From Anisus vortex (taxonomy: Eukaryota > Mollusca > Gastropoda > Planorbidae): a DNA stretch of 64,000 bases. The translations under genes were made by a program, and so were the position numbers. The stretch covers positions 8,511,026 to 8,575,025 of the forward strand of contig OX421499.1 in NCBI GenBank assembly GCA_949126835.1, written 5' to 3'. Below, in pieces: positions 34,144 through 44,540 of the stretch (positions are counted from its first letter, which is position 1; the number at the start of each line of letters is the position of its first letter). The notes below the pieces were generated by a model that saw nothing but the letters and a program-made list of their open reading frames with translations, did no database searches and had not been told where the DNA came from.

Positions 34144-34243
34144 CCCAGCGGGCACATCACGTCGTATCGACGAGAGAAAAAACGTAGTTTTCGTAGTTTT
34201 CACGTTTTTGCCCCCGTCGATACGTCGTGGTGTGCCCGCTGGG
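34144..34243. mobile_element. Short palindromic (foldback) MITE
   Basis: A 100-bp imperfect palindrome. CCCAGCGGGCACATCACGTC at the left pairs with GACGTATCGACG-side sequence ending GGTGTGCCCGCTGGG at the right, so nearly the whole element is stem. A related half-end (cccagtgggcacagctcgtc) sits at about 38340. No target duplication is obvious and the superfamily is not assigned. Confidence 0.7.
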
Positions 34244-34807
34244 TAGGGACAAAGTAAAGCTGCTTTAGGCCCACTACCGCAGACTTGCACAGTTTATTGT
34301 TTATTTCAGTTGATAGATTAGGAACTAAGAGAAAATAACATTTACTCACTCCCTCCTTGTTCTGTACATAGGATTTTTATTTTAACCCCCAAAAAATTTA
34401 CTAGGACCCCTCTGTGGTTTTGATATTAATATTGGGGATGGGGGGGGGGGGAGAGGGGAACTGATACCTTTTTTTTTTTTACACAATTTGTTTGAGTTTG
34501 ACATCTGAGGTACATTGAACACATTGCTCGGTGAGTACAGCCCTGTCACGTACATTACGCTTGTTATGCTTGGGTATGGGCACTGCTCACACACAGCCAA
34601 CGTAGTGCAGCACGGCACTGTTCACCCTAAGATTACCCATTGTAGAATGGCTTTGCTCAGGGGCAGCTCACACCTAACAGCACGGCCCTGCGTGCAAATA
34701 TTAAACTTTTGGGGGGCCAGACCACAAACAAAATTAAATATTAAAATAAACTAATCTATTAAAAATATGCTTATTCAATGAGAGGCATAAAAAGTGTTTC
34801 GCCCCAA

Positions 34808-35001
34808 CAGTGGCCTAGCTAGGGGGAGGGGGAGAGGGGGTCCAATTTGAAAGTCCCCCCGGGCCGCTACTTGAGGGGGCCCTCAAAGGCGTGTCCGAAT
34901 TGTTTTATCTCATGTCATAATGACGAATGTCAAAATGCAGGGGCCCCTAAAGAGGCCAAGCCCCCCCCCCCTGGGCCCCCAAATCCCTAGCAACGGCACT
35001 A
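34808..35001 (+). mobile_element. hAT-type MITE (family M4, copy 1)
   Basis: Starts cagtggcctagctaggg and ends ccctagcaacggcacta, imperfect inverted ends. Flanking 8-mers cgccccaa and agccccaa differ at one base. The same family is present in inverse orientation at 52476-52665. Confidence 0.8.
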
Positions 35002-35203
35002 AGCCCCAATTGCAATAAGAAAAGAAGAATACAGAATCAGTAAGTAATTTTATTTAAAGTAGGCCTATCACATAATATGTTCATATATGTTTTTATATTA
35101 GGTTACACTTTATTATTCAAGGCTGCCCTGAAAATGATTTAACACAAAAACATAATGACATTTAGTTTAGTATAAGCATTGCTAATCTCCTCACCCCCCC
35201 CCT

Positions 35204-35230
35204 CTCTCTCTCTCTCTCTCTCTTTCTCTC
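35204..35230. repeat. (CT)n microsatellite
   Basis: CT repeats following a C run, with one TT interruption. Confidence 0.9.
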
Positions 35231-35599
35231 TGTCCGTTAGTCTGTCTGTCTGTATACGTCTACAATTCGGCGTGTGTTTGTTATGCTATACAGTAAACAT
35301 AAGAAATACGAAATTGTGGGGATTTGTGAGGGGCAACAGATGCCCCAAACAATTATAAAACAAAGAAGAATATCTGAGGTGAAAGTTCATGTAAAGTTAG
35401 GCTCATATATTTTGATAGTACAAGTGGATCGGTAAAAAAAAAAGAATCTAGATGTCTCACTGCTATAATATCTGCTTTGTGTCGCAAAGTAAAAAAAACA
35501 AAAAAAAAGGGGGGGGGGAGGGAGGAGTTGTTTAAAAAATGTGACTTCGCATAATAAAAACAATGAGCATCTTCAAATGAATTTTCGACTTAGACAAGT

Positions 35600-35830
35600 T
35601 GCACCATATCCTATATATTACAGACGCTCATTACAGAAGATTATTGCGACATACGCTCATCCGCGGTTTGATACTAGTCCTGCATTTTCTATTAGTGTTT
35701 TAAATGATGTTAAGTTACTGGCTTTCCTGGGTTGTTCAGGTAACCCATTCTATGCCCGGATGCCACTAGGGAAGAAAGAGTACTCTTATATGCATTTGTT
35801 CTCGCATAAGGGATAAGAAAAGTATTTGTC
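35600..35830 (-). repeat. LINE 3'-end repeat, family L-A (copy 5)
   Basis: Reverse complement of L-A: cagacgctcattacagaaga, cgcggtttgatactagtcct, gttgttcaggtaacccattc and agaaagagtactcttatatg. Confidence 0.65.
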
Positions 35831-36169
35831 CTTATACCTAGGTTACAGTAATCACATTGTTTGCTTGAATACGTACTTATACGACATTGACAATAAAATT
35901 TAATTAAAACATGTTCATTTTGAAATCGAAAATAAGGTGGGATTTATTTATTTTTTGGATCTGGTGGGGGTTAGTGCATAGCTTTGTAACGTGAAATTGG
36001 AAACAAGAAAACCATAAAAACGAAGTTTTTATTATCGTCCCTTTATTTGCAAACTAAGTTTACCACCATGTAATTAAATAATTGATTGACTACTGCAAAT
36101 GAAACGTACAGAAAAATATCTGTGTCGCAAATCTCAAAAATATCTCCTTACTCCGTATGAATTGTTCTA

Positions 36170-36610
36170 AAAACAAGAAAACCATAAAAACGAAGTTTTT
36201 GATAGGGTGTATTGTTAGGCGCCACAAGTCTGCTGTCCGAATTTCAGCTCGATTGGACCACGGGAAATGGTCGAAAAATCGAAGCCAATTCTTGCTCCCA
36301 AGACGTTCCCACGACGCATGATTGCAATCAGACAGACAGAAAATGCAACTTAAAATAAAGGGAGTAATAATCTTAGCGCATAATTTTTTTTTCTAGCTTT
36401 GCGCCGAAAAACTATAAAAAGTTGCACAGGCATTTTTAAAGTGAAACCAACTGAAAATTTGATAGAATGTATTGTTAGTCGGGGCAAGTCTGCTGTCCAA
36501 ATTTCAGCTCGATTGGACCACGGGAAGTGGTCGCCAATCGAAGCCAATTCTTGCACGATGATTGCAACCATCCAGACAGACAGAAATTGCAACTTAAAAT
36601 AAAGGTAGTA
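36170..36610. repeat. Imperfect tandem duplication of about 200 bp
   Basis: Two adjacent copies (about 36190-36370 and 36410-36610) share gtctgctgtccgaatttcag, ctcgattggaccacgggaa, cgaagccaattcttgc, gacagacagaaa and gcaacttaaaataaag. A lead-in (aaacaagaaaaccataaaaa) is also repeated near 36001. Origin unknown. Confidence 0.75.
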
Positions 36611-36721
36611 AAAAAAAAATAATAATTAAGTAGAAAAATTTAAATACAAGCCTCGATCTAGTCACATTTTCGTGTGTAGTTGACCTATTTTTTTCGGTCT
36701 TCTTTAATTAGAGCTTACGAT

Positions 36722-37223
36722 CAGGTCCGTATTTAGGATTGTGAGGGCCCTGTTTCCAAAAATACGTGGGGGCCCTCGTTGTTTTTCCTCTTTGTTTTGT
36801 TTCCGTGCTCATATACAGGGCCGTATTTAGGATTGTGGTGGGGGTTCTGTTCCTAAATATATGTGGGGGCCCCTCGTGGCCTCGCCCCTGCCTTCCGACA
36901 TTGCTGTGTTAACCTGTGCACAGTGTTGCTGATGCTGTTTGATAACCAGAAACCCATTCTGTCTGACTCTGACGGCCCATTTGGCGAGAAAATTAGCATT
37001 ACACTCCATTTAAATTCAGTTGTTCGTTTGAACATTCATACACGAACACCCATGTAGACCTACAACAACACTATTCTTATTGCCAAAAGAAAAGACTAAA
37101 TAAACGTTTATGGATTGTGTGGGGGGCCCCTTTTGTGTGGGGGCCCCTTTTGTGTGGGGGCCCCTTTTGTGTGGGGGCCCCTGTTCCTATGGAACATGTA
37201 GAACATGCCTAAATACGCCACTG
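36722..37223. mobile_element. hAT-type MITE (family M5)
   Basis: Starts caggtccgtatttagg and ends cctaaatacgccactg, flanked by identical 8-bp duplications cttacgat (36714-36721 and 37224-37231). A second internal start (cagggccgtatttagg at 36816) suggests a nested or duplicated terminus. Confidence 0.85.
37115..37190. repeat. 17-bp short tandem array inside the M5 MITE
   Basis: Four copies of a gtgtgggggccccttt unit. Confidence 0.85.
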
Positions 37224-37254
37224 CTTACGATAATAATAACAGCAGGTATAGCCC

Positions 37255-37438
37255 TATATATTATGAGTATCCCTTTCAAACCAAGTTGATCTATAGTGCA
37301 AGTGAAGTTTCGATGGCCATGACATACAAGAGGAGTGTGTGGCCAGCACAATGCCAGCAACCGCTTTACTTTTTCCCAACTACGGTAGGCATAATAGTCA
37401 TCAAAACAGAGCTGGCTAGACTCAGGGGCACCCCCCCC
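37255..37438 (-). mobile_element. SINE-A copy 3, truncated
   Basis: Reverse-complement SINE-A body: cgatggccatgacatacaag, tgtggccagcacaatgccag, gagctggctagactcagggg. The tRNA-like head is missing. Confidence 0.6.
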
Positions 37439-37775
37439 CACACACACACACACATACGATAGTGAAAACACACAATTTCCATACTGTAATAGTTTAGAAC
37501 GATTGTGGCTATGGTAAATGTTAATTAATTAGGCCTATAGGCCTAGTCTAAATGGGTTTTAAATTCTAACACCCAAACTCAAAATTTTCATTGCGTGACC
37601 AATAGGCTAAGCTAGAAATAGGTTTCTCTATTAGTCTTGGCCTATTGATAATATGGTCTAAGCCACTCTAAGGTAGAGAAATTGTTTTAACATCGTTTAT
37701 GCACTTTGAATAATAAAAGAGTTATGTGCTTTATTGTCGTTTCTGCTTTTTTTTGTGTTTTCAATATTTTTTTAA

Positions 37776-38170
37776 TTGAGTGCATTTTATGGCAAATCCA
37801 GTTTTATTACTAAACGATTACAATGTAAGCTTAGATTCTATGCCTATTATGGTTATTGTCACGAGTTGTCTCTATATATTGTCTCTAATTTAGAAATACA
37901 ACCCAATAACAACCTGTTGCAAAGCTCAGATAAACATAAAGACAAAAACACTTCCCTTCTCCCTTTAGCGAGATCAAATGCATATAAGTACTCTTTCTTC
38001 CCGAGTAGCATTCGAGCATGGAATGGGTTACCTAAACAAACCATGAAAACCAGTAACCTAATATCATTTAAAACATTAATAAAAATGCAAGACTAGACTC
38101 GGACCACGGATTAGCGTAGGACGCAATAATCTTCTTTAAAGAAGGAGCATCTGTAACCTATAGGCCTAAG
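37776..38170 (+). pseudogene. LINE C-terminus and 3' end, family L-A (copy 6, longest)
   Basis: A 106-codon open frame ends SNAYKYSFFPSSIRAWNGLP, then TSNLISFKTLIKMQD, the typical last residues of a CR1/Jockey-type LINE reverse transcriptase. The frame is followed by the L-A 3' end: cacggattagcgtaggacgc, then aataat and the palindrome cttctttaaagaag, then gcatctgtaacctataggcc. This copy best defines the family and explains the non-coding copies elsewhere. Confidence 0.7.
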
Positions 38171-38859
38171 ATAAGATACTGCTTCTAAAATTTCTTTCCA
38201 GAAAAGAAAACAAAATTTATTTATTTTTATATACTTTTTTTATTTGGTTGAAACAGTTGAATCTCACAATTATTGGAACCGAAATCGGGTTTCGGGTTCT
38301 TGAAAAAAAAAATAGGTTAGTTACCCGGCGGGTAAGCGCCCAGTGGGCACAGCTCGTCTTTATCACGTATATTTTTGATAGAAATTTTGTCATCTCGTCA
38401 TTTGGTCAAAAAGTTACGAGGATTACTCCCGCTCTCGGAGTAAATTTTTTCTCTTATACAAATATTAACACTATATTTAAAAAAGACAACAACTGAACTA
38501 TTTCATTGAAAATGACTCAATAAAGAAACATTAAGTAGGCTATAAATAAAGAGATTTTAGAAGATTATAAATTTAACTTTAACAAATTAAATGACGGCTA
38601 GTCTATATTTTTGTATGTAGGCCCTATAATAAAATGGATAGGCCTACACTTCGAGATCTAATCATTGCAAGTGAGAAAATATAAAATATAATTTTTGTGA
38701 AATATATTTTTATTTCCTATTACCACTAATCAAAGACTCTCGTGTCTTGGGAGCTGATTTTAGACTGTTGATTTTATTAGACAAAAGTGAAATGATTCCA
38801 CGGTTAAGTGTAGGCCCTATTGTTGCCTCATAGAAATGAAAACAACTCTGGCTAGATAG

Positions 38860-39085
38860 GAACAGAAGATTATTGCACACTATAGGCCTACACGTATAGG
38901 CCTAGGCCTATATGTGGTTAGACTCGCATTTTGATTAGTGTTTTGAATGATATATCAAGTCATTGATTTTCCAGATTTATTCAGGTACCCATTCCATACC
39001 TGGGTGCCACTACTGGAAAAGAAAGAACTTACGTAGGCTATATGTAATAAGAAAAGTAGGCCAATTTTATTATCCTTATGCTTAT
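38860..39085 (-). repeat. LINE 3'-end repeat, family L-A (copy 7)
   Basis: Reverse complement with gactcgcattttgattagtg, acccattccatacctgggtg and gaaagaacttacgtaggcta. Heavily diverged. Confidence 0.55.
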
Positions 39086-39101
39086 CCGAGCATTGCAGGC
39101 T

Positions 39102-39260
39102 AATTGATAATAATAATGCTATTTGTATAGCTGCATCGCGCTGCCAACAAACATAATGTAAGCTCAGAGCGCATTTAACATTGAGCAACAACAACTAAGA
39201 ACACGGATATATAGGCCTAATCTCTAGGCTAAAAGATATAGATCTACCTTATTAATACTC
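39102..39260 (-). repeat. LINE 3' tail, family L-B type (copy 3)
   Basis: Reverse complement contains gagcttacattatgtttgtt, ggcagcgcgatgcagctata and an ATT-rich tail, matching the tail at 17090-17150. Confidence 0.65.
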
Positions 39261-39408
39261 TTAATTATTGTGCTGTAGGCCTATTTCTAGCTTAGAATTT
39301 AATGCTTTAAATCTTAGGCTACTACTTTGCTCTTTGTCCATTATTCCTCTAGATTATTCTTGGTCTTTAGATAGGCCGATAATAATCCTCTATATACTAT
39401 ATAGCCTA

Positions 39409-42195
39409 TCTATCTATATATATAAAGATCGTGTTGGTGTCCCCACGCAGTGGCGTAGCCAGGTTTTGACGCTAGGGGGGAGCGAACTTTTAGGAAAAAG
39501 GCCCCACTTTTAGAAACATTTCCAGATTAATAGAAGAACCATAGATATCTATGGAAGAACTAATAATTCGTACGTATCACGTGTTATGAGAAAATCATGT
39601 GCCTCAGGATACACACACTGTATAATAGTGCAGTATTTTTTTTAATCATTCACGATTTTAATAGCAACTATTAGTGATGGGAATTTCTTCAAAATTGATT
39701 GCATCTACTGCTCATTTTCGGAATAAGTATCTAGATTCGAAAAATATTTTTAGAATCAATGCGAATGCTTCTATAGGACTGAAATCTTCTTCGTTTTAAT
39801 TTTGAAAGACGAGATAAATTGTCAATATAGACATTTTTAAAGAGATTAAAAAAAAAAATAGAGTTTCAACATTTTTATTTAACTGTATCTATGTGTCAAT
39901 TACAAAATATGATACGTTATAGGAACGCTCTATTCTTTTCTAATGTTTTCCTCTCAGCAAATTATCCTTAGCAAACGGAATTTCTTTAAAACAAGTTATT
40001 TCTCTTCTTTTCTTCTTTCTTTTAAATTCTGTGGGTATCTTTTTTTTTTTTTTGCGAAGTTCATGTCACCATGTTTTTTATCACTGCACGTATACGGCCG
40101 AGAAGGAGAAAGCCAGCGCGCTTAAAGTCACATTATTACTTTTCGGTGAGTACACCAGACTTGAACCCCACCTTTTTTTTGAGAATGCGAGCGAGCGTAC
40201 TCTTTTGGGGCTAGGAGAACTAACTCTGCTGTGTCCACGCACCACTGATACATCACCGTAAAAGTTAGGCACAAACGGTTGGCCGTTCCTGTCCACTCTA
40301 AGTTCCTGCTTATGACCTGGTATCCACTAGAAAAGTGGTCGGCAACCTAACTTGGCACGCAAAGCAATTTTCAATGGCACGCGAGAGACCTCCAAGAGTT
40401 GTTTTATTATCGATGAAAACAAAAACAACTATATTTTTCAGTAAGATTTATATTGAGTGAAATCAATTTCACAACATTTAACTATATGTCCTTCACTTTA
40501 CAAAGGCATATATTAAGATAGATTGTTGGGCTTTTTCAGAAGCACATCGAAGCACTCAAAGCGGAGTTTCAAGACTTTCAAATTGATTTGTTCATACCTA
40601 ATCATGCATAACTTGCTTAATCTTACTACGACCTTCTTAGATGTAGATACTTTTTTTTTATTAAGTGTAGGGATATTGGCGATTTGAAAACGTAGCCAGT
40701 TGAATTTTAAACCTTTAATGAAATGGGCATCGAAATGTGCTAAATCGTTTAAGAGATAAACTCATCAAGGTCGAATGGACAAATTATAAGTAATGCAGGA
40801 AATGTTTACTTAGGCCTACAAATATTTAACTAAATTAATTTTATACCTCTAATAATTAATCTTGTAATGAATACCACAACGCTATAATAGTTTATGTAAA
40901 GAAATAATAATTAGTCAGTAATATTTGTTATATTACAAAACATTACTTGTTTGGCATCACTATTGAATCAAATTTAGAATCTTTATTTTAATTAAAGGGA
41001 CATAATTAGCTATTTTTTTCCCGCGAATATTAATTCTAATATTATTTTTTTAATTTTTATTTTATAAAAGACCAAATGGTCAAAAAATTATAATTTTATA
41101 ATGACAAAACTATCAAAAAGGTAGTTTAAAATTTTATAAATATTATATGACTAATATAATATATGCACATTTTTTGAACAATAGGCCTACATTAACTACC
41201 CAGTTTGTATGATTACTTTGTATCAATTCCAATCGCGTAGTAAAGAATTATTAATAATAAATAAATCAAAGAACATCTTAGTTAAACTGCTTCCCCACAC
41301 AACGTGTAGATCTTCTCCGCCTCGTGTGATTAGATTTTTCACACAGGTGTGGGAATTTTTAGTCACCCTCACCAACCGCCTCCCCGAGCTCTGGCTCTCA
41401 TCTAAACTATACCCCACATGAGGGGCAAAGAGGTAGAACTCTGACGCGCCTCCTAATGGAACAAAAAAAAAAGAGAACAAGATATTATAATCAATATTTA
41501 TAAATGATTGATGACTTGACAACTAAATGTTAACCTATACAAAATAGTTAACATAAATGTGAAAGTTTGGTAATATAATTTTGTGTTTGGTAATATAATT
41601 TTTTATTTGGTATAGTCTAAATTCTAATAAAAAGGATGCTAATCACATACACATTATGTCTTATTAAATATAAAACGCTTTAACGATTTTCTCTATAGAT
41701 CTAGTTCCTTTGCTTTTGGCCTTTGTCTAGCTACGGATTTAAATTACTTACTTGTCTTATAAGAAAACAAGTAGGCTACAATAGAGCAGGTTGACTGTTA
41801 GGCTGTTGGCACGCTGAATGATTTAGAAATCCCAGCTTCGCACACCATTAGCAAAAGGTTGCCGACCCCTGCTAGAGTCTTCACTTCGTATCAAATTTAA
41901 TTAAACTAAAATTAACTACATTTAACAAGGTTCATACTATACATTTTTTCTACTATTTTAAAAACAAAATACATTGTAAATTTACGGGCAATTTCGATTT
42001 TTGTTAAATAATAATAGGCTTACTTGCCTATTTTTTACCCGATTGCTATATTTATTTTAAATTACTTTCCTAAAAGTTTTCAGTAAAAAAAAAAAATATA
42101 AATATTATATATATTAATTATATATTATAGCTGTCTTTTAATTGTAGTTTATACAGTTGTTTTTTTTTTCCACCCGGGCAATGCCGGGCAATGTA
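39409..42195 (+). mobile_element. Helitron-like element (copy 2) with nested hAT
   Basis: Starts TCTATCTATATATATAAAG like the copy in CEP76 intron 5. From about 41997 to 42195 it follows that copy's 3' end: tttttgttaaataa, acccgattgc, ttcagtaaa, tgtagttta, and a terminal hairpin CCCGGGCAATGCCGGG near 42174. A 1.5-kb hAT element (40333-41871) is inserted in it. No Rep/helicase protein is visible, so it is non-autonomous. Confidence 0.45.
40333..41871 (+). mobile_element. hAT element related to MITE family M3 (copy 2, long form)
   Basis: Left end aagtggtcggcaacc is probably a decayed CAGGGGTCGGCAACC. Right end is ggttgccgacccctg. Terminal regions match the short M3 copies (cttggcacgcaaagcaattt, tcaatggcacgcgagag, ggcacgctgaatgatttaga), but the 1.3-kb interior is absent from them. 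No transposase could be recognised in the interior. The target duplication is unclear. Confidence 0.65.
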
Positions 42196-42199
42196 GCTT

Positions 42200-42660
42200 T
42201 TATAACATATAGTTAGACGGCAATATAATAAGGCCTATATATTCCTATATAACTTTCATTCCTTGATTCTTATCTTTTTTTTTCTCGTCAATAAAATGTT
42301 AAGTGGATTCACGAGGCCCTCGTCGAGGGCGCTACAATGTTGGTACGATATTCTGCTTAACTACATCATTTCTTTATAATTGTTTCGCAAGAGCAGAAAT
42401 AATAATTATCACGCGCGTAACAAAAAAAATAGCTTTTTTTCCCCCGCGTTCGAACGCTGTAAACTGTGCGTTGCGCACAAGTTGCGTTATTGATTTCTAA
42501 TTCTAAGTACTGCGCGTCCATTATTCCATCCCAGAGAATCTTATCAATTATCTCCCTGCATACGACATGAAATATCTTGTGTCTATCGACTTTAGAGAGT
42601 TATTATTTTGGTAGTTCTTACTTTACAAAGCAAGCGGCCCTCCAGGTGTTGAATCTATAT
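42200..42660. other. Upstream of CMIP; one short hairpin
   Basis: No coding sequence. A perfect 6-bp stem hairpin GCCCTC-GTC-GAGGGC lies at 42316-42330, and the sequence becomes less AT-rich toward the promoter. Confidence 0.4.
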
Positions 42661-42676
42661 TAAGAACTCCGGATTC

Positions 42677-42760
42677 AACGTCATTATTTGGTCACGTGAC
42701 GTCGTCCGCCGAAAATCTCCGATGATATAAAAATGGAGGACTGCTTTCTTCGTTGAGGAC
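42677..42760 (+). promoter_or_regulatory. Putative CMIP core promoter (E-box, CRE-like, TATA)
   Basis: GTCACGTGACGTCG at 42691-42704 overlaps a CACGTG E-box and a TGACGTC CRE-like core. An AACGTCATT half-site lies upstream at about 42678. TATAAAAA at 42726-42733 would place transcription start near 42755-42765, about 420 bp before the ATG. Motifs are seen directly; promoter activity is inferred from their order and position. Confidence 0.55.
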
Positions 42761-43065
42761 TGCCATCTCGAACAAAAACATTTCTGTCGCCAGCCTTGTG
42801 CGACATTTTGGATTATTTAATTGTTCAAAATATTTCAAAGTTTTTTTGGAAATTCAATTCGTTTCGCGAGTGCATTTTTGTACATCGGGGATAGAAGATT
42901 TAAAAATTAAAATATTAAATTTGTTGTCTGGTCCGAGGAAATCAACATTTCTCGGTGGAAATTTACAATTCTTTTTTAAATTCCTGATCATCCAGAATTC
43001 AGTGACTTGTGGAATAACAGATTAATTATTCATTTCTGTTAGTAGTTTGGTATTAGACCACCATC

Positions 43066-43122
43066 ATGTTCAGCATAAGGTAGTGCATTATTATAGTATT
43101 GATGACTTTGCGAGTGGTTTAA
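43066..43122 (+). promoter_or_regulatory. Two short upstream ORFs in the CMIP 5' UTR
   Basis: ATG at 43066 opens 5 codons to TAG (43081-43083). ATG at 43102 opens 6 codons to TAA (43120-43122). Both end before the main start at 43178 and could damp initiation. Functional effect is inferred. Confidence 0.35.
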
Positions 43123-43177
43123 ATTAATACGAATTTGTGCCTTTTGAAAACATTGGATTTAGCAGCAAAACACAACC

Positions 43178-43456
43178 ATGACCACTCTAACTGATTGTAC
43201 AATCGGAAGTACTACCACGGACAACAACAACATAAAACCATTGTCCGAGGTAACAGGGACAGTCCACTCACCCACAAGTCCAAAAGCACCAATGCAAACG
43301 GGCCCAAAACACAAACTCATTTATGAGGCTGACGTCCAAGTGTGTCGTTTGAATCACACAAGGACGATAGTTAGTAAAATTATGAACTCTCGATATCTAA
43401 GACGATGGGAAAGTCATAGAATAGTTTTGGATCATAACGAAATGCGATCAACAACA
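43178..43456 (+). CDS. CMIP: CMIP (c-Maf-inducing protein), first coding exon
   Basis: 93 codons from ATG (context acaaccATGACC, A at -3) to a consensus donor gtaagt at 43457, whole codons. The first ~45 residues are a low-complexity Thr/Asn/Ser/Pro tail. Residues ~45-93 (KHKLIYEADVQVCRLNHTRT, then SKIMNSRYLRRWESHRIVLD) match the start of the PH-like domain of vertebrate CMIP, where the corresponding stretch reads YKLLQEGDIQVC...SKILTSKFLRRWEPH. CMIP is an adaptor with a PH domain and C-terminal leucine-rich repeats, named in T-cell c-Maf signalling. Its role in this animal is unknown. The remaining exons are outside the window. The start was chosen because this frame opens after in-frame stops and fits the homologous length. 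Confidence 0.88.
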
Positions 43457-44359
43457 GTAAGTAGGCACTACTCATTTTTATTAAAATAACATCTTAGTCT
43501 TAATTCTTAATCTATATTAGGGCCTATGTCTATTTTTTAAATATATATATTTGATAAATGTTACATGCATTGGATTGGCAATATTGGATTTTATATGCTA
43601 ATTAGTTGGGTAGCCTAAACTAATAGTAATAGTAATAGCCTACATTATGATTGGGCCTACAAGTTAGTACAAGGCTACACTTGTCATGTATTCATACTCA
43701 TGAAGGCCTTTATCTAATATTAATCCTAAGCCTAAATGTAGGTATGTAGGCCTAGTTGTCTAAGTTGTTGGCTATCTGATGAATGTAGGCTTATAATTTC
43801 ATATATTTTATGTCTCTATGTGGCCGCCTACTTCACTGGTAACTGGTAGTGGTAGGCTTACTCACCTACTTTAATTTATAGACCTATAGAATTTTAATTT
43901 TTTAGCTTTTCAAATATATTTAATTAGCTAGGCTACTTAACATAAAAAAAAATTCAGTAAAGACTCAATAAATTTCATTACTCATAATAAACATTACAGT
44001 TACAGTAGGCCAATTTCTTAGACTGATTAGGCCTAGACCAATGATATAGGCCTATATGGAGAGTTCAAGCAATTAAATTGTCAGAGACTAAGTGGACTTT
44101 TAAATATATAGATAAGATCAGACGTAAATTGACATGAAAAAAGTCTTAAAAGGGATTGAAATTGTTTTAGTTTTTGTCAGGTTGTGATATGGAAATGCAC
44201 AAAAAAGCCTTCATATAAAGACATAGAAAAAAGTATCAAAAATAGATGAACGTGCCAAATGACCCTTAAAAAATGCACACAATTTCCAATTTATTATTTT
44301 ATTTAATATCTTATAATACAACTTAAAGTCCAGAATCTATATCAATATTTTCATGGTAG

Positions 44360-44460
44360 CCTATCAACTCAACAGACTGTGATTAGGGGCAAATAGTCTA
44401 GGCTAACTTAAAGACGCAGCAGTCTTCTTTATATAGGGAGTGTCTGTAACATGTGTAAGA
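44360..44460 (+). repeat. LINE 3'-end fragment, family L-A (copy 8)
   Basis: Decayed L-A terminus: gacgcagcagtcttctttat, then gggagtgtctgtaacatgtg. Confidence 0.4.
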
Positions 44461-44540
44461 AATGAACCTAGGCAAAAGTCATTCAAAAGTGACTATGTGT
44501 GAAAAATCTAGATAAAAGTCTTTTCAAGCGAAAAAACAAG

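Noticed and set aside
39449..39500. Another M4-type MITE (cagtggcgtagccaggtttt)
   Set aside because: Only a left end is visible; no matching right end or duplication was found.
40081..40296. 71-codon minus-strand ORF between the Helitron-like start and the nested hAT
   Set aside because: No domain recognised and it sits inside a mobile element; kept only as unexplained sequence.
42753..43025. 90-codon ORF upstream of CMIP
   Set aside because: No ATG start at its beginning (TTG), no recognisable domain, and it lies in the presumed 5' UTR.
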